From Sulfurihydrogenibium azorense Az-Fu1 (GTDB taxonomy: Bacteria; Aquificota; Aquificia; Aquificales; Hydrogenothermaceae), in contig NC_012438.1 of assembly GCF_000021545.1 (NCBI RefSeq), forward strand, positions 248,001 to 312,000: a stretch of DNA of 64,000 nucleotides, written 5' to 3'. Made by a program: the position numbers and the translations under genes. Positions 9,606 through 18,050 of the stretch are shown here, in pieces; position 1 is the first letter of the stretch; every line of letters starts with the position of its first letter. The notes under the pieces are model-generated. The model was given only the letters and a program-made list of their open reading frames with translations. It did no database searches and had not been told where the DNA came from.

Positions 9606-10709
9606 CTAAGATAAAACTAACTTAACTGTAATTTCGTTTAAAACCATTATTCCTTTTGGAAGTAAAGTTAGTTTTTCATTTTTGACGGTTGCGTAGCCTT
9701 CCTCTACTAACTCTTTGATAATATCTTTATTTTTTATAAGGTTTAAATCCAGTCCTGATTTTAGTCTTAGAGATAGAAATATCTTTTCTTCTATCTTCTT
9801 TTCTTGGTCTAACTCCTCTTTAAATTTTACAGGTTTGATGGATTTTTCTACCAAATTTAAATACTCTTGAATATTTTTTGTGTTTCCAAACCTAACATTA
9901 TTTACATAAGACCAAGAAGACACACCAATACCTAAAAACTCAATATCTGTCCAGTAAAATAAATTATGTTTACACTCATAACCTTCTTTTGCCCAGTTAG
10001 AAAGCTCATACCTTTCAAAGCCTTTTTCTTCTAAGAAGCTGTCAATCAGTTCAAACATTTTCAAGGTTGTTTCTTCGTCTGGTAGATTATAACAGCCATT
10101 TTTTACAAGAGTTCCAAGGGGAGTTCCTTCGTAAGGAGTAAGCATGTAAGCTGATATATGAGTTATAGGTAAGCTCGTGTAGATTTTTAAGTCTTCTTCT
10201 AAATCATCTAAAGTCTGTCCTTGAATACCGTATATAAGGTCTAAGTTTATGTTGGTTATTCCTGCATTTAGACAGTCTTCAACTGTTTGAAGTGTATCTT
10301 TTGGTTTATGGTTTCTACCTAAAGATATTAGATTTTTCTCTATGAATGATTGATTACCTATACTTATACGGTTTACTCCAGCATCTTTTAAGATTTTAAA
10401 ATCTTTGTATCTGTATGTCTTTGGATTTACCTCTACTGTTATCTCTAACTCTTTTTTTGTTTTTGTGTTTTCTTTAATAAACTGTATAGTATCAACTAAT
10501 AAATCTGGGCTTAAAGATGAAGGCGTTCCTCCTCCAAAGTACACTGTCTCTAACTCAAAATCAAGGTTTTGGTATAGAGAGAGTTCCTTTTTTAAAGTTG
10601 ATACATACTTTTCTTTTAAGCTGTCTTCATTCCAGACAAATGAAGTAAAATCACAGTAAGGACACTTAATTTCACAAAAAGGTATGTGAATGTATAAACC
10701 TTTAATCAA
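9606..10709 (-). CDS. hemW: HemW-like radical SAM protein
   Basis: A 367-residue radical SAM protein. The cluster motif is C12-x3-C16-x2-C19, directly followed by DF, as in HemW; authentic HemN coproporphyrinogen dehydrogenases carry a different context after the third Cys. GGGTPSSL (SAM binding) and YGIQGQTLDDLEEDL also fit HemW. HemW is described as a heme-binding chaperone that delivers heme to respiratory enzymes, which would fit the petABC neighbours, but older annotation as an oxygen-independent coproporphyrinogen oxidase remains possible. Confidence 0.88.
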   Translation of the reverse strand: MIKGLYIHIPFCEIKCPYCDFTSFVWNEDSLKEKYVSTLKKELSLYQNLDFELETVYFGGGTPSSLSPDLLVDTIQFIKENTKTKKELEITVEVNPKTYRYKDFKILKDAGVNRISIGNQSFIEKNLISLGRNHKPKDTLQTVEDCLNAGITNINLDLIYGIQGQTLDDLEEDLKIYTSLPITHISAYMLTPYEGTPLGTLVKNGCYNLPDEETTLKMFELIDSFLEEKGFERYELSNWAKEGYECKHNLFYWTDIEFLGIGVSSWSYVNNVRFGNTKNIQEYLNLVEKSIKPVKFKEELDQEKKIEEKIFLSLRLKSGLDLNLIKNKDIIKELVEEGYATVKNEKLTLLPKGIMVLNEITVKLVLS

Positions 10710-10783
10710 GATACAAACTCGTAAATTTAAAAATCATAAAGACATGATAAAATGTTTTTTGATGCAAGTCAATGCAATTTTTT

Positions 10784-10796
10784 TGTAAGAAAGTTA
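10784..10796. repeat. Left direct repeat flanking the insertion sequence
   Basis: The 13 bases TGTAAGAAAGTTA here recur exactly at 11754-11766, immediately outside the two inverted ends of the element. This is what a target-site duplication made by transposition looks like. Thirteen bases is longer than I would expect for an IS982 element, so part of the match may be chance or a slightly different end definition. Confidence 0.75.
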
Positions 10797-10821
10797 ACTC
10801 TAATTTCCAATTTAAATAATT

Positions 10822-11670
10822 TTAAAACAAACCAAGACAAGTAGCAAAACTTAAAGCTAAAATGAAGAAGTTTATCTTAGCTTTAAATCCTTCTAAAGAT
10901 ACTGCCCTGATATCCTCTATTCCCATATAGTATAACTTGCTAAATACTGTCTCTATTCTCTTCCTTACTCTCTTTAAAAACTCTTGTTTATCCTTTTGTT
11001 TGTGATGTACTTTCCCCTTCTTTCTTATAGCCTCTAACTCTATTCCTAAACTCTTAAATTCTTCTTTTAAATCCTTTGAATTAAAAGCTTTGTCTGCTAT
11101 TATTGTCCCTTTGTTTAATATATCTATCAAAACACTGTCCTCTTTTACTTCCTTTAAAAAGTTTATATCATGCTTTGAAGCTGGAATAATCTCATATCCT
11201 ATCGGTCTTTTGTAATAATCCACTATTAATCCTATTTTAAAACCAAACCATTCTTTTGCTGCATTGTTTCCTTTGTATAACTTACCAGAAACTTTCTTGT
11301 TTCTTTTCATTCTTTGATTTTTACAAACAGGTATTGGTTTTGTATCTGCTATGTATACTGTGGTTATCTTCTCAGAAAATAAATTTGTAAGAATGATTGA
11401 GATTACTTGAGCAAGTTTATATAGTTTTTTAGCTCTTTTTACTATTGCTGGTAATTGAGGAACATAAGGGAAAAGGTCATTGTAATTCTCTTTAAATTCC
11501 TTAAGTGTTATTTTGTAATCACCTTTTCTATAGCTCATAGAAAATATGATGAGAGTTATAAGCTCTACATCAGAGAATTTAGGCTTATTTGTTTTATGTT
11601 TATGTTTTATGAGTTTTAGGATTTCATCTGTCAGAATATAAACGTTTATGATATAATCTCTAAAAGTCAT
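10822..11670 (-). CDS. IS982-family transposase
   Basis: A 282-residue DDE transposase. Catalytic candidates are D109 (in IADTKPIPVCKN), D193 (in IIADKAFNS) and E240 (in RKRIETVFSKLYY). The D-x-K/F-P-x-P-V-C context around the first Asp is what I associate with IS982. The frame is intact with no internal stop, so the enzyme may be active. It is translated from a strong GGAGGT site 6 bases before the ATG, which is partly buried in a hairpin (11679-11714). Confidence 0.88.
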   Translation of the reverse strand: MTFRDYIINVYILTDEILKLIKHKHKTNKPKFSDVELITLIIFSMSYRKGDYKITLKEFKENYNDLFPYVPQLPAIVKRAKKLYKLAQVISIILTNLFSEKITTVYIADTKPIPVCKNQRMKRNKKVSGKLYKGNNAAKEWFGFKIGLIVDYYKRPIGYEIIPASKHDINFLKEVKEDSVLIDILNKGTIIADKAFNSKDLKEEFKSLGIELEAIRKKGKVHHKQKDKQEFLKRVRKRIETVFSKLYYMGIEDIRAVSLEGFKAKINFFILALSFATCLGLF

Positions 11671-11678
11671 GATTTTAC

Positions 11679-11714
11679 CTCCAGTGGTAGTTTTACTTTA
11701 TGATACCACTGGAG
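11679..11714 (-). promoter_or_regulatory. Hairpin covering the transposase Shine-Dalgarno
   Basis: An 11-bp perfect inverted repeat (CTCCAGTGGTA at 11679-11689, TACCACTGGAG at 11704-11714; 14-base loop) lies just before the transposase gene. On the transposase strand the downstream arm contains GGAG of the ribosome-binding site GGAGGT (11677-11682). RNA entering from outside the element would fold and hide the site, while RNA starting inside the loop or downstream arm would not. On the plus strand the hairpin is followed by a run of seven T (11715-11721) and could terminate transcription leaving the element. Confidence 0.6.
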
Positions 11715-11753
11715 TTTTTTTATTTCATCTTTTTTTGAATTGGAAATTAGGGT

Positions 11754-11766
11754 TGTAAGAAAGTTA
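11754..11766. repeat. Right direct repeat flanking the insertion sequence
   Basis: Exact copy of the 13 bases at 10784-10796, directly outside the right inverted end. It lies only 4 bases before the proposed -35 box of petABC. Confidence 0.75.
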
Positions 11767-11770
11767 GTAT

Positions 11771-11799
11771 TTACAAACTCATTAAAATTGAGTTATGAT
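11771..11799 (+). promoter_or_regulatory. Possible sigma-70-type promoter of petABC
   Basis: TTACAA at 11771-11776 and TATGAT at 11794-11799 are separated by 17 bases, a good match to -35 and -10 boxes. A strong GGAGG site follows at 11822-11826, before the petA ATG at 11835. The insertion sequence ends just upstream of the -35 box, so the core promoter appears spared while any upstream activator site would have been displaced. Confidence 0.45.
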
Positions 11800-11834
11800 A
11801 ATTATCACGAAAAAAAACTATGGAGGTTTGTTAG

Positions 11835-12341
11835 ATGGCAGATGAAAAAGTTTCCCGTAGAGACTTCTTGCTGTATGCTATGGGTGCTTGGGCAGCAGTA
11901 GGAGTTGGTGGAGTCCTTTATGCGATGTATAAGACTTGGGAGCCTCTACCTGAGGTAAAGGCTCAAGCAACAGTTTCTTTTGACTTATCTACTGTCGAAC
12001 CGGGACAAATTAAAGTAGTTTCTTGGAGAGGTAAACCGGTTTTTGTTTTAAGAAGAACTCCGGATATGGTTCAATGTCCAGATAGGTCTGTTAAAGGAGA
12101 ATATACCGTTGTTTTAGGTATATGTACTCACCTTGGTTGTATTCCAAACTGGGAAGCTGACAAGAAAATATGGCACTGTCCTTGCCACGGTGGAGAGTAT
12201 GATGCTTGCGGTAAAAACATATTTGGACCACCACCAAGACCTTTAGATGTTCCACCATTTAAAATTGAAGGTACTACTATTGTTTTAGGCGAAGAAGGAA
12301 ACGAATACAAACAAATGAAAGAAAAAGGATTAACAGTGTAA
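11835..12341 (+). CDS. petA: Rieske iron-sulfur subunit of the cytochrome bc1 complex
   Basis: A 168-residue Rieske protein that takes electrons from quinol at the Qo site. The N terminus has a twin-arginine signal (SRRDFLL, R8-R9) followed by a hydrophobic anchor, so it should be exported folded by Tat and stay membrane-bound. Cluster ligands are C97/H99 (in CTHLGC) and C115/H118 (in CPCHG), with C102 and C117 placed for the stabilising disulfide. The gene leads petA-petB-petC with short gaps. Confidence 0.96.
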   Translation: MADEKVSRRDFLLYAMGAWAAVGVGGVLYAMYKTWEPLPEVKAQATVSFDLSTVEPGQIKVVSWRGKPVFVLRRTPDMVQCPDRSVKGEYTVVLGICTHLGCIPNWEADKKIWHCPCHGGEYDACGKNIFGPPPRPLDVPPFKIEGTTIVLGEEGNEYKQMKEKGLTV

Positions 12342-12353
12342 AGGAGGTAGGTT

Positions 12354-13538
12354 ATGAGATTAATGGATTGGCTTGATGAAAGATTAGCCATAAGACAGCT
12401 TATTAAAGTGATGCTCACAGAGTACTATGTTCCTAAAAACATAAACTTCCTATGGAGTTTTGGTGTTCTTGTGATGCTCGTTTTTGCTATCTTAGTTGTA
12501 AGTGGAATATTCTTGCTTATGTACTATAAACCAGATTCTCATCTTGCTTTTGATAGTGTTAATAAAACAATTATGATGGATGTGGAGTACGGATGGTTAT
12601 TTAGACATACCCACGCAGTGGGTGCCTCTATAATGTTCCTTGTGCTTTTTATTCACATGGCAAGGGGTATATACTACGGTTCGTTTAAACCACCAAGAGA
12701 GATAGTTTGGATAACTGGATATATACTTTTTGTTCTTATGTCTGCAACTGCGTTTACTGGATATCTACTACCTTGGGGACAGATGTCTTACTGGGCAGCT
12801 CAAACAATTACAACACTCTTTGAAAAAATACCTTTTATAGGACCTGATTTAGTTGTTTGGATAAGAGGTAACTACATAGTTGAAGATGCTACTTTGACAA
12901 GATTTTTTGCTTTACACGTAGTTTTCTTACCTCTTTTATTAATTGTATTTACAGCTATTCACCTCTACGCCGTTAGAATACCGGGGTCTAACAACGAAGA
13001 TGGTATAGAGCTTACAAAAGAAGAGAAAAAACATGGTAAAGGTGTTCCTTTCTGGCCTGTGTTTATGGCGAAAGAGTTCTTTGTTATGTCGGTTTTCTTA
13101 ATTTTCTTCTTCTATTTAGTATTTTACCAGTATAAGTTTGCTATGGATCCAATTAACTTTACACCTGCAGATTACTTACAAACACCTACACATATATACC
13201 CAGAGTGGTACTTCCTTGCATTCTATGAAGTTTTAAGAGGTTTCTTCTTTAGTCAGAACTTAGGTTTAATTGCGTTTGTGCTAAGTATGTTTATTGCTGC
13301 GTTTTTACCTTGGCTTGACACTTCTCCTATAAAAAGTGCTAAACACAGACCTATATACAAAATCCTTTTCTGGATATTTATAGCTGACTTTGTATTTTTA
13401 ACAATACTTGGAAAACTACCTCCTACCGGTTTATACGCATGGCTTGGATTCTTTGGAAGTTTAGTGTTCTTTGCATTTTTCCTTACCCTTCCAATCTTAT
13501 CTAAGATAGAGAAGAAAAAAGTAGCAGGAGGTAGGTAA
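12354..13538 (+). CDS. petB: Cytochrome b of the bc1 complex
   Basis: A 394-residue, full-length (not split) cytochrome b. The two heme His pairs are H87/H101 (14 apart) and H188/H203 (15 apart). The Qo-site motif PEWY is at 283-286. About eight membrane helices are visible. This quinol-oxidising core passes electrons to the Rieske protein and across the membrane. It lies 12 bases after petA and a strong AAGGAGGT site precedes it. Confidence 0.97.
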   Translation: MRLMDWLDERLAIRQLIKVMLTEYYVPKNINFLWSFGVLVMLVFAILVVSGIFLLMYYKPDSHLAFDSVNKTIMMDVEYGWLFRHTHAVGASIMFLVLFIHMARGIYYGSFKPPREIVWITGYILFVLMSATAFTGYLLPWGQMSYWAAQTITTLFEKIPFIGPDLVVWIRGNYIVEDATLTRFFALHVVFLPLLLIVFTAIHLYAVRIPGSNNEDGIELTKEEKKHGKGVPFWPVFMAKEFFVMSVFLIFFFYLVFYQYKFAMDPINFTPADYLQTPTHIYPEWYFLAFYEVLRGFFFSQNLGLIAFVLSMFIAAFLPWLDTSPIKSAKHRPIYKILFWIFIADFVFLTILGKLPPTGLYAWLGFFGSLVFFAFFLTLPILSKIEKKKVAGGR

Positions 13539-13539
13539 G

Positions 13540-14376
13540 ATGAAAGAGCTTAAAATACTTCTGATTTTAATAGTTATAGTTGCTATCGGGTATTGGGGGA
13601 TAGAGCCCTATGCCCACTCTGTAATGCATGGAGAGATAAAAAAGCCTGATTATAAATATTCTGATTTACAAACAACAGCATTAACAACAGGAGACCCTGT
13701 AAAAGGTAAGGAACTCTTCATGGCAAACTGTGCTTCCTGCCACGGATTAAAAAATGACGGAATAAATCCGGGAATGGATAAAAATGCTGCAATAGCTTCT
13801 TTTAATGTAGTTCCTCCTGACCTTTCAAACATTGCTTCTATAGTTGACCACAAATTTTTAGCTGCTTTTATTAAAAATCCTCAAGAAGCTACAAAAAATC
13901 CTAAGTTTGCAATGCCTCCTATGGCTCAACTATCTGATGAAGACGTAGGACACGTTATAGCCTATCTTTCTTCAGTTGCTAAGAAAGACCTAACTGGAAA
14001 AGATATAACGGTAGAAGCCTGCGGAAGATGTCACAGTATAAAATATCAAAAAATCCAAGCTGAAACACCAGCTGACAACTTAAAAGCATACCTTGGAAAA
14101 GTTCCTCCTGATTTATCTGTTATGGGTAAAGCAAAAGAGTTAGAGTATTTAGAAACTTTCATAAACAATCCTCAAAACGGTTTACCCGGAACTTCTATGC
14201 CAAGACTTGGTCTAACCCAAGAAGCTACAGAAAAGGTTGTTAAGTACTTAGACGAAATAGCAGACCCACATAGAGAACAAAGAAACAAATTAGGTGTATG
14301 GGTTTTAGGATACTTAGTTGTAATGGCTGGTTTAACTTACGCTTGGAAAAGGAAAATCTGGAAAAACTTACACTAA
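13540..14376 (+). CDS. petC: Diheme cytochrome c subunit of the bc1 complex
   Basis: A 278-residue protein with an N-terminal membrane segment (about residues 5-20) and a C-terminal one (LGVWVLGYLVVMAGLTYAW). Two heme c motifs are present, C64-x2-C67-H68 (CASCH) and C161-x2-C164-H165 (CGRCH), so it is a diheme cytochrome in the cytochrome c1 position, unlike classical monoheme c1. Methionines in MPPMAQL and TSMPRLGL are candidate axial ligands. The gene follows petB by one base and ends the operon. Confidence 0.94.
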   Translation: MKELKILLILIVIVAIGYWGIEPYAHSVMHGEIKKPDYKYSDLQTTALTTGDPVKGKELFMANCASCHGLKNDGINPGMDKNAAIASFNVVPPDLSNIASIVDHKFLAAFIKNPQEATKNPKFAMPPMAQLSDEDVGHVIAYLSSVAKKDLTGKDITVEACGRCHSIKYQKIQAETPADNLKAYLGKVPPDLSVMGKAKELEYLETFINNPQNGLPGTSMPRLGLTQEATEKVVKYLDEIADPHREQRNKLGVWVLGYLVVMAGLTYAWKRKIWKNLH

Positions 14377-14405
14377 TTAAAGTTTAGCTTACCTCCACTT
14401 TCTTT

Positions 14406-14430
14406 AACCTGCCTTTTGGCAGGTTTTTTT
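14406..14430 (+). terminator. Rho-independent terminator after petABC
   Basis: AACCTGCC (14406-14413) and GGCAGGTT (14418-14425) form an 8-bp stem with a TTTT loop, followed by a run of T. It lies about 30 bases after the petC stop and closes the operon. Confidence 0.92.
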
Positions 14431-14506
14431 ATTTTATGACCAACTCTATTGTTTATTCTCTTTTTCAAGATTAAAATCCTTTTCTAAAATCTTAAGAGGT
14501 AATTCT

Positions 14507-16561
14507 ATGAGCAAAAAACCAAACAGACTTATAAACGAAAAAAGCCCTTACCTTCTACAACATGCCTACAATCCTGTGGACTGGTATCCTTGGTGTGATG
14601 AAGCTTTTGAAAAGGCAAAGAAAGAAGACAAACCTATATTTTTATCTATAGGTTACTCTTCCTGTCATTGGTGCCATGTTATGGAAAAAGAGTCTTTTGA
14701 AGATGAGGAAGTTGCAGAAATTTTAAATAAATACTTTGTGCCTATTAAAGTTGATAGAGAAGAAAGACCAGATATAGACGCTGTTTATATGAATGTTTGT
14801 ATGCTTTTTAATGGAAGTGGAGGTTGGCCTCTTACAATCATCATGACCCCTGATAAAAAACCATTTTTTGCAGGGACTTACTTTCCAAAACATTCAAGAC
14901 CTAACAGAATAGGGGTTGTAGACTTACTTTTAAGTGTTGCAAAGTACTGGCAAGAAAACAAAGAAGACCTTATATCGAGGTCAGAAAAAGTTTTAGGTTA
15001 TCTCAAAGAAGATAATAAATCAAATTATGGAGAGCTAAAAAAAGACTATATTCATGCAGGTTTTTATGACTTAAAGGGTAGATTTGATAATACTTACGGC
15101 GGGTTTTCAAATAAACCAAAGTTTCCTACTCCCCACAATATTATGTTCTTGCTAAGGTATTACTATCACACGAAAGAAGAGGAAGCTCTACAAATGGTAG
15201 AAAAGACTCTAACAAACATGAGGCTGGGAGGAATTTATGACCATGTAGGTTTTGGATTTCATAGATACTCAACAGACAGACAGTGGCTACTTCCACATTT
15301 TGAAAAGATGCATTACGACCAAGCTATGCTTTTGATGGCTTACACAGAAACTTATCAGATTACAAAAAAAGACCTTTATAAACAAACTGTTCAAGAGATA
15401 ATAGAGTATGTAATAAGAGATATGACAAACGAAGAAGGAGTGTTTTTTAGTGCAGAAGATGCAGACAGTGAAGGAGAAGAAGGGAAATTTTATACTTGGA
15501 CTTTTCAAGAAATAAAGGATATTCTAAAAGAGGAAAGTGATTTAGCAATAAAAATATTTAACATTAAAGAAGAAGGAAACTACCTTGAAGAAGCAACTGG
15601 ACATCCAACAGGTAGAAATATTATTTATCTTTCCAAAACCTTAAGAGATTATGCTATAGACCTTGGAATAGATGAAAATACTTTAAAGCAAAAGTTAGAA
15701 CAAATTAGAAAAAAACTTTTTAAAGAGAGAGAAAAAAGGGTTCACCCATTAAAAGACGATAAAGTCCTAACAGATTGGAACGGATTGATGATAGCAGCTC
15801 TATCAAAGGCAGGAAAAGCATTTTCTAATCAAGACTATATCAGTTATGCACAAAAAGCAGCTGACTTTATTATCCATAACATGATTATAGACGGAAAGCT
15901 TTACCATCTTTATAAAGACAAGGAAGTAAAGATAGAAGGAATGTTAGATGATTATGCATTCCTTGTTTGGGGATTGATAGAACTTTATCAAGCAACAGGA
16001 GAGTTAAAGTATTTAAAAACAGCCGTAGATTTAACAAACAAAGCTATACAGCCTCTGTATGACGAGAAAAATGGAGGATTTTTCTTAAGCAAAAGTCAAG
16101 ACCTTATAGTAAATCCAAAAGAGTCTTTTGATGGGGCAATACCTTCTGGAAACTCTGTAATGGCTTATAATCTATACAGACTTTACCTTATAACAGCACA
16201 AGAAGAGTTTTATAAAAAATCTTACGAAACTTTAACCGCTTTTGCAGGAGATATAAAAAGACTACCTTCTTACCACACGATGTTTTTAATAGCTCTAATG
16301 ATGCACTTCTTCCCTACTTCAGAGATTGTAATATCGGGAAAAGGATGGATAGAAGCTTTAAATCAGCTAAACAGAGAGTTTTTACCAAACACAGTTATAA
16401 TTGTAAAAACTCCAGAGAACAAAGAAGAGTTATCAAAAATCTCACATTACACACAAAGTATGGAAGTCCCGGAAGATTTTTATATCTATCTATGTAAAAA
16501 TTTTGCTTGTAATCTACCGACAAAAGATTTAGAATATGTTATAAATATGCTAAAAGGTTAA
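14507..16561 (+). CDS. Thioredoxin-domain protein of the DUF255/YyaL family
   Basis: A 684-residue cytoplasmic protein. The N-terminal thioredoxin-like domain contains SSCHWCHVM (C53 and C56), and the larger remainder resembles the alpha/alpha-toroid glycosidase-like fold of the spermatogenesis-associated protein 20/YyaL family (for example [17 protein letters not shown] and the C-terminal [10 protein letters not shown] region). The biochemical role of this family is not settled; a redox or nucleoside-related role has been suggested. It starts a long co-directional run and is separated from petC by the terminator. Confidence 0.88.
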   Translation: MSKKPNRLINEKSPYLLQHAYNPVDWYPWCDEAFEKAKKEDKPIFLSIGYSSCHWCHVMEKESFEDEEVAEILNKYFVPIKVDREERPDIDAVYMNVCMLFNGSGGWPLTIIMTPDKKPFFAGTYFPKHSRPNRIGVVDLLLSVAKYWQENKEDLISRSEKVLGYLKEDNKSNYGELKKDYIHAGFYDLKGRFDNTYGGFSNKPKFPTPHNIMFLLRYYYHTKEEEALQMVEKTLTNMRLGGIYDHVGFGFHRYSTDRQWLLPHFEKMHYDQAMLLMAYTETYQITKKDLYKQTVQEIIEYVIRDMTNEEGVFFSAEDADSEGEEGKFYTWTFQEIKDILKEESDLAIKIFNIKEEGNYLEEATGHPTGRNIIYLSKTLRDYAIDLGIDENTLKQKLEQIRKKLFKEREKRVHPLKDDKVLTDWNGLMIAALSKAGKAFSNQDYISYAQKAADFIIHNMIIDGKLYHLYKDKEVKIEGMLDDYAFLVWGLIELYQATGELKYLKTAVDLTNKAIQPLYDEKNGGFFLSKSQDLIVNPKESFDGAIPSGNSVMAYNLYRLYLITAQEEFYKKSYETLTAFAGDIKRLPSYHTMFLIALMMHFFPTSEIVISGKGWIEALNQLNREFLPNTVIIVKTPENKEELSKISHYTQSMEVPEDFYIYLCKNFACNLPTKDLEYVINMLKG

Positions 16562-16564
16562 TCT

Positions 16565-17284
16565 ATGGAAATAAAAGGAAAAACAGCACTTATAACAGGT
16601 GGGTCAAAAAGAATAGGTAGGGCTATAACCATTGGACTGGCAAAAGAAGGTTGTAATGTTATTATTCATTACCATTCTTCAGAAAGAGAAGCTCAGGAGT
16701 TAAAAACTCTTGTAGAAAGTTTTGGAGTTAGAAGCTACCTGTTAAAAGCAGATTTAACAAAAGAAGAGGATATTGTACGGATAGCAGAAGAATCAGTTAA
16801 TATTGGAGTAGATATTTTGATTAACAATGCATCTCTTTACTACAAAACACCTTTGGATACTGCAACATTTAAGGATTTAAATATATTTTACTCTATTCAT
16901 GTAAAAGCTCCTTTTTACCTTTCAAAGGTAATTGGTAAAAAGATGTATGAGAAAAAGGAGGGAAGAATAGTAAACATAGTAGATTACAGTGCTATCCTAC
17001 CTTATCCAGACTATACACCTTACACAGTTTCTAAAGGTGCATTACTTACAATGACAAAGGCCTTTGCAAAAGAGTTTGCCCCTTATGTGTTAGTAAACGG
17101 TATACTACCAGGTCCCATAGTCTCACCAGAAGACCTGCAAGATAAAGAAATACCACTGAAAAAAACTCTACTAAAAAGATGGGGAGGAGAACAAGAGGTT
17201 TTTAAAGCTGTTAAGTACTTAATAGAAACTGATTTTACAACAGGAGCTCTAATACCTGTAGAAGGAGGTAGACTAATATTTTAG
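16565..17284 (+). CDS. Short-chain dehydrogenase/reductase, pteridine-reductase-like
   Basis: A 239-residue Rossmann-fold oxidoreductase. NAD(P) binding is shown by TGGSKRIG (residues 11-18) and NNAS (87-90). The catalytic Tyr/Lys are Y153 and K157, with S142 as the likely Ser. The SKRIG cofactor loop and NNASLYY remind me of pteridine reductase/FolM-like enzymes rather than FabG, but substrate cannot be assigned. It starts 3 bases after the DUF255 gene; its end overlaps the next gene. Confidence 0.82.
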   Translation: MEIKGKTALITGGSKRIGRAITIGLAKEGCNVIIHYHSSEREAQELKTLVESFGVRSYLLKADLTKEEDIVRIAEESVNIGVDILINNASLYYKTPLDTATFKDLNIFYSIHVKAPFYLSKVIGKKMYEKKEGRIVNIVDYSAILPYPDYTPYTVSKGALLTMTKAFAKEFAPYVLVNGILPGPIVSPEDLQDKEIPLKKTLLKRWGGEQEVFKAVKYLIETDFTTGALIPVEGGRLIF

Positions 17285-18042
17285 ATTTTGTTATTTTTTT
17301 AGGAACTGCAGGCGGAAGAACAGTAGTATTTAGGCAACTACGGCATTCTGGAGGAATGTGGCTTCACTTTGGAGGAAAAAATATCATTATAGACCCAGGT
17401 CCTGGCAGTTTAATCAGAATGTTTGAAAGAGGTTTAGAACCAAGAGATTTAAATGTAGTTGTTTTATCCCACAGACACTTAGACCATGTGGCGGATGTAG
17501 CATCGGTAGTTGAGTCTGCTACAGATGCAAACAAAAACAAGTTAGACCTTTTACTTGCACCTTACGATGCCTTAGATGGGGAAGACCCTGTAGTCCTAAA
17601 ATATACAAAAAAGGGTTTTAAGAGAATTGAGATAATATCTATGAAAAACCAGTATCAATTAGAAGAAATAACTATAAGACCATTAATACCTCACATACAC
17701 CAAGGAGCTACAGTCTATAGTCTTGAATTTAGATATAAAGACAAAATATTCATATACGTTCCATGTGGAAAATTCTACGAAGACATGCTTTACGCCTACC
17801 CTCAAAATCCAGACTTAATGGTTTTTAACACAACATTTGTTAAACCTAATCTAAACTATTACCATCTATCTGCCGAAGAGGTAGAGAAGATAATTGATAA
17901 AGTTAGACCTAAAAAGGTAGTTTTAACCCATTTTAGTATTAATATGCTAAAGGCCAACCCTAAAAAAGTTGCAGAAGGTATTAAAGAAAGAACCAAGGTA
18001 GAAGTAATGGCAGCACATGATGGTATGAAAGTGGAGTTTTAG
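17278..18042 (+). CDS. Metallo-beta-lactamase-fold hydrolase, probable AUU start
   Basis: The metal-binding motif is HRHLDH (within VVLSHRHLDHVAD), with later His residues in LIPHIHQGA and VLTHFS. The first ATG in frame (17356) would begin inside the fold and remove a well-formed first strand, DFVIFLGTAGGRTVVFRQLR, which is open upstream back to a stop at 17269. No ATG, GTG or TTG lies in that stretch. The only well-placed codon is ATT at 17278, nine bases after GGAGG (17264-17268), giving about 254 residues and overlapping the SDR stop. Substrate unknown. Confidence 0.72.
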   Translation: MLDFVIFLGTAGGRTVVFRQLRHSGGMWLHFGGKNIIIDPGPGSLIRMFERGLEPRDLNVVVLSHRHLDHVADVASVVESATDANKNKLDLLLAPYDALDGEDPVVLKYTKKGFKRIEIISMKNQYQLEEITIRPLIPHIHQGATVYSLEFRYKDKIFIYVPCGKFYEDMLYAYPQNPDLMVFNTTFVKPNLNYYHLSAEEVEKIIDKVRPKKVVLTHFSINMLKANPKKVAEGIKERTKVEVMAAHDGMKVEF

Positions 18043-18050
18043 GAGAGTTC

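Larger units (their letters stand above)
10797..11753 (-). mobile_element. Insertion sequence, IS982-like, complete (957 bp)
   Basis: The ends are inverted repeats: ACTCTAATTTCCAATT at 10797-10812 and the complement of ACCCTAATTTCCAATT at 11738-11753, 15 of 16 identical, beginning with AC as in the IS982 family. A single transposase gene fills the element, and a 13-bp direct repeat flanks it. Size and gene length fit IS982. The intact gene, near-perfect ends and perfect flanking repeat point to a recent insertion. It sits between hemW and the petABC promoter region. Confidence 0.88.

Noticed and set aside
18043-18050. A TPP riboswitch before thiO
   Set aside because: Only eight bases separate thiO from the previous gene, so there is no room for the element.
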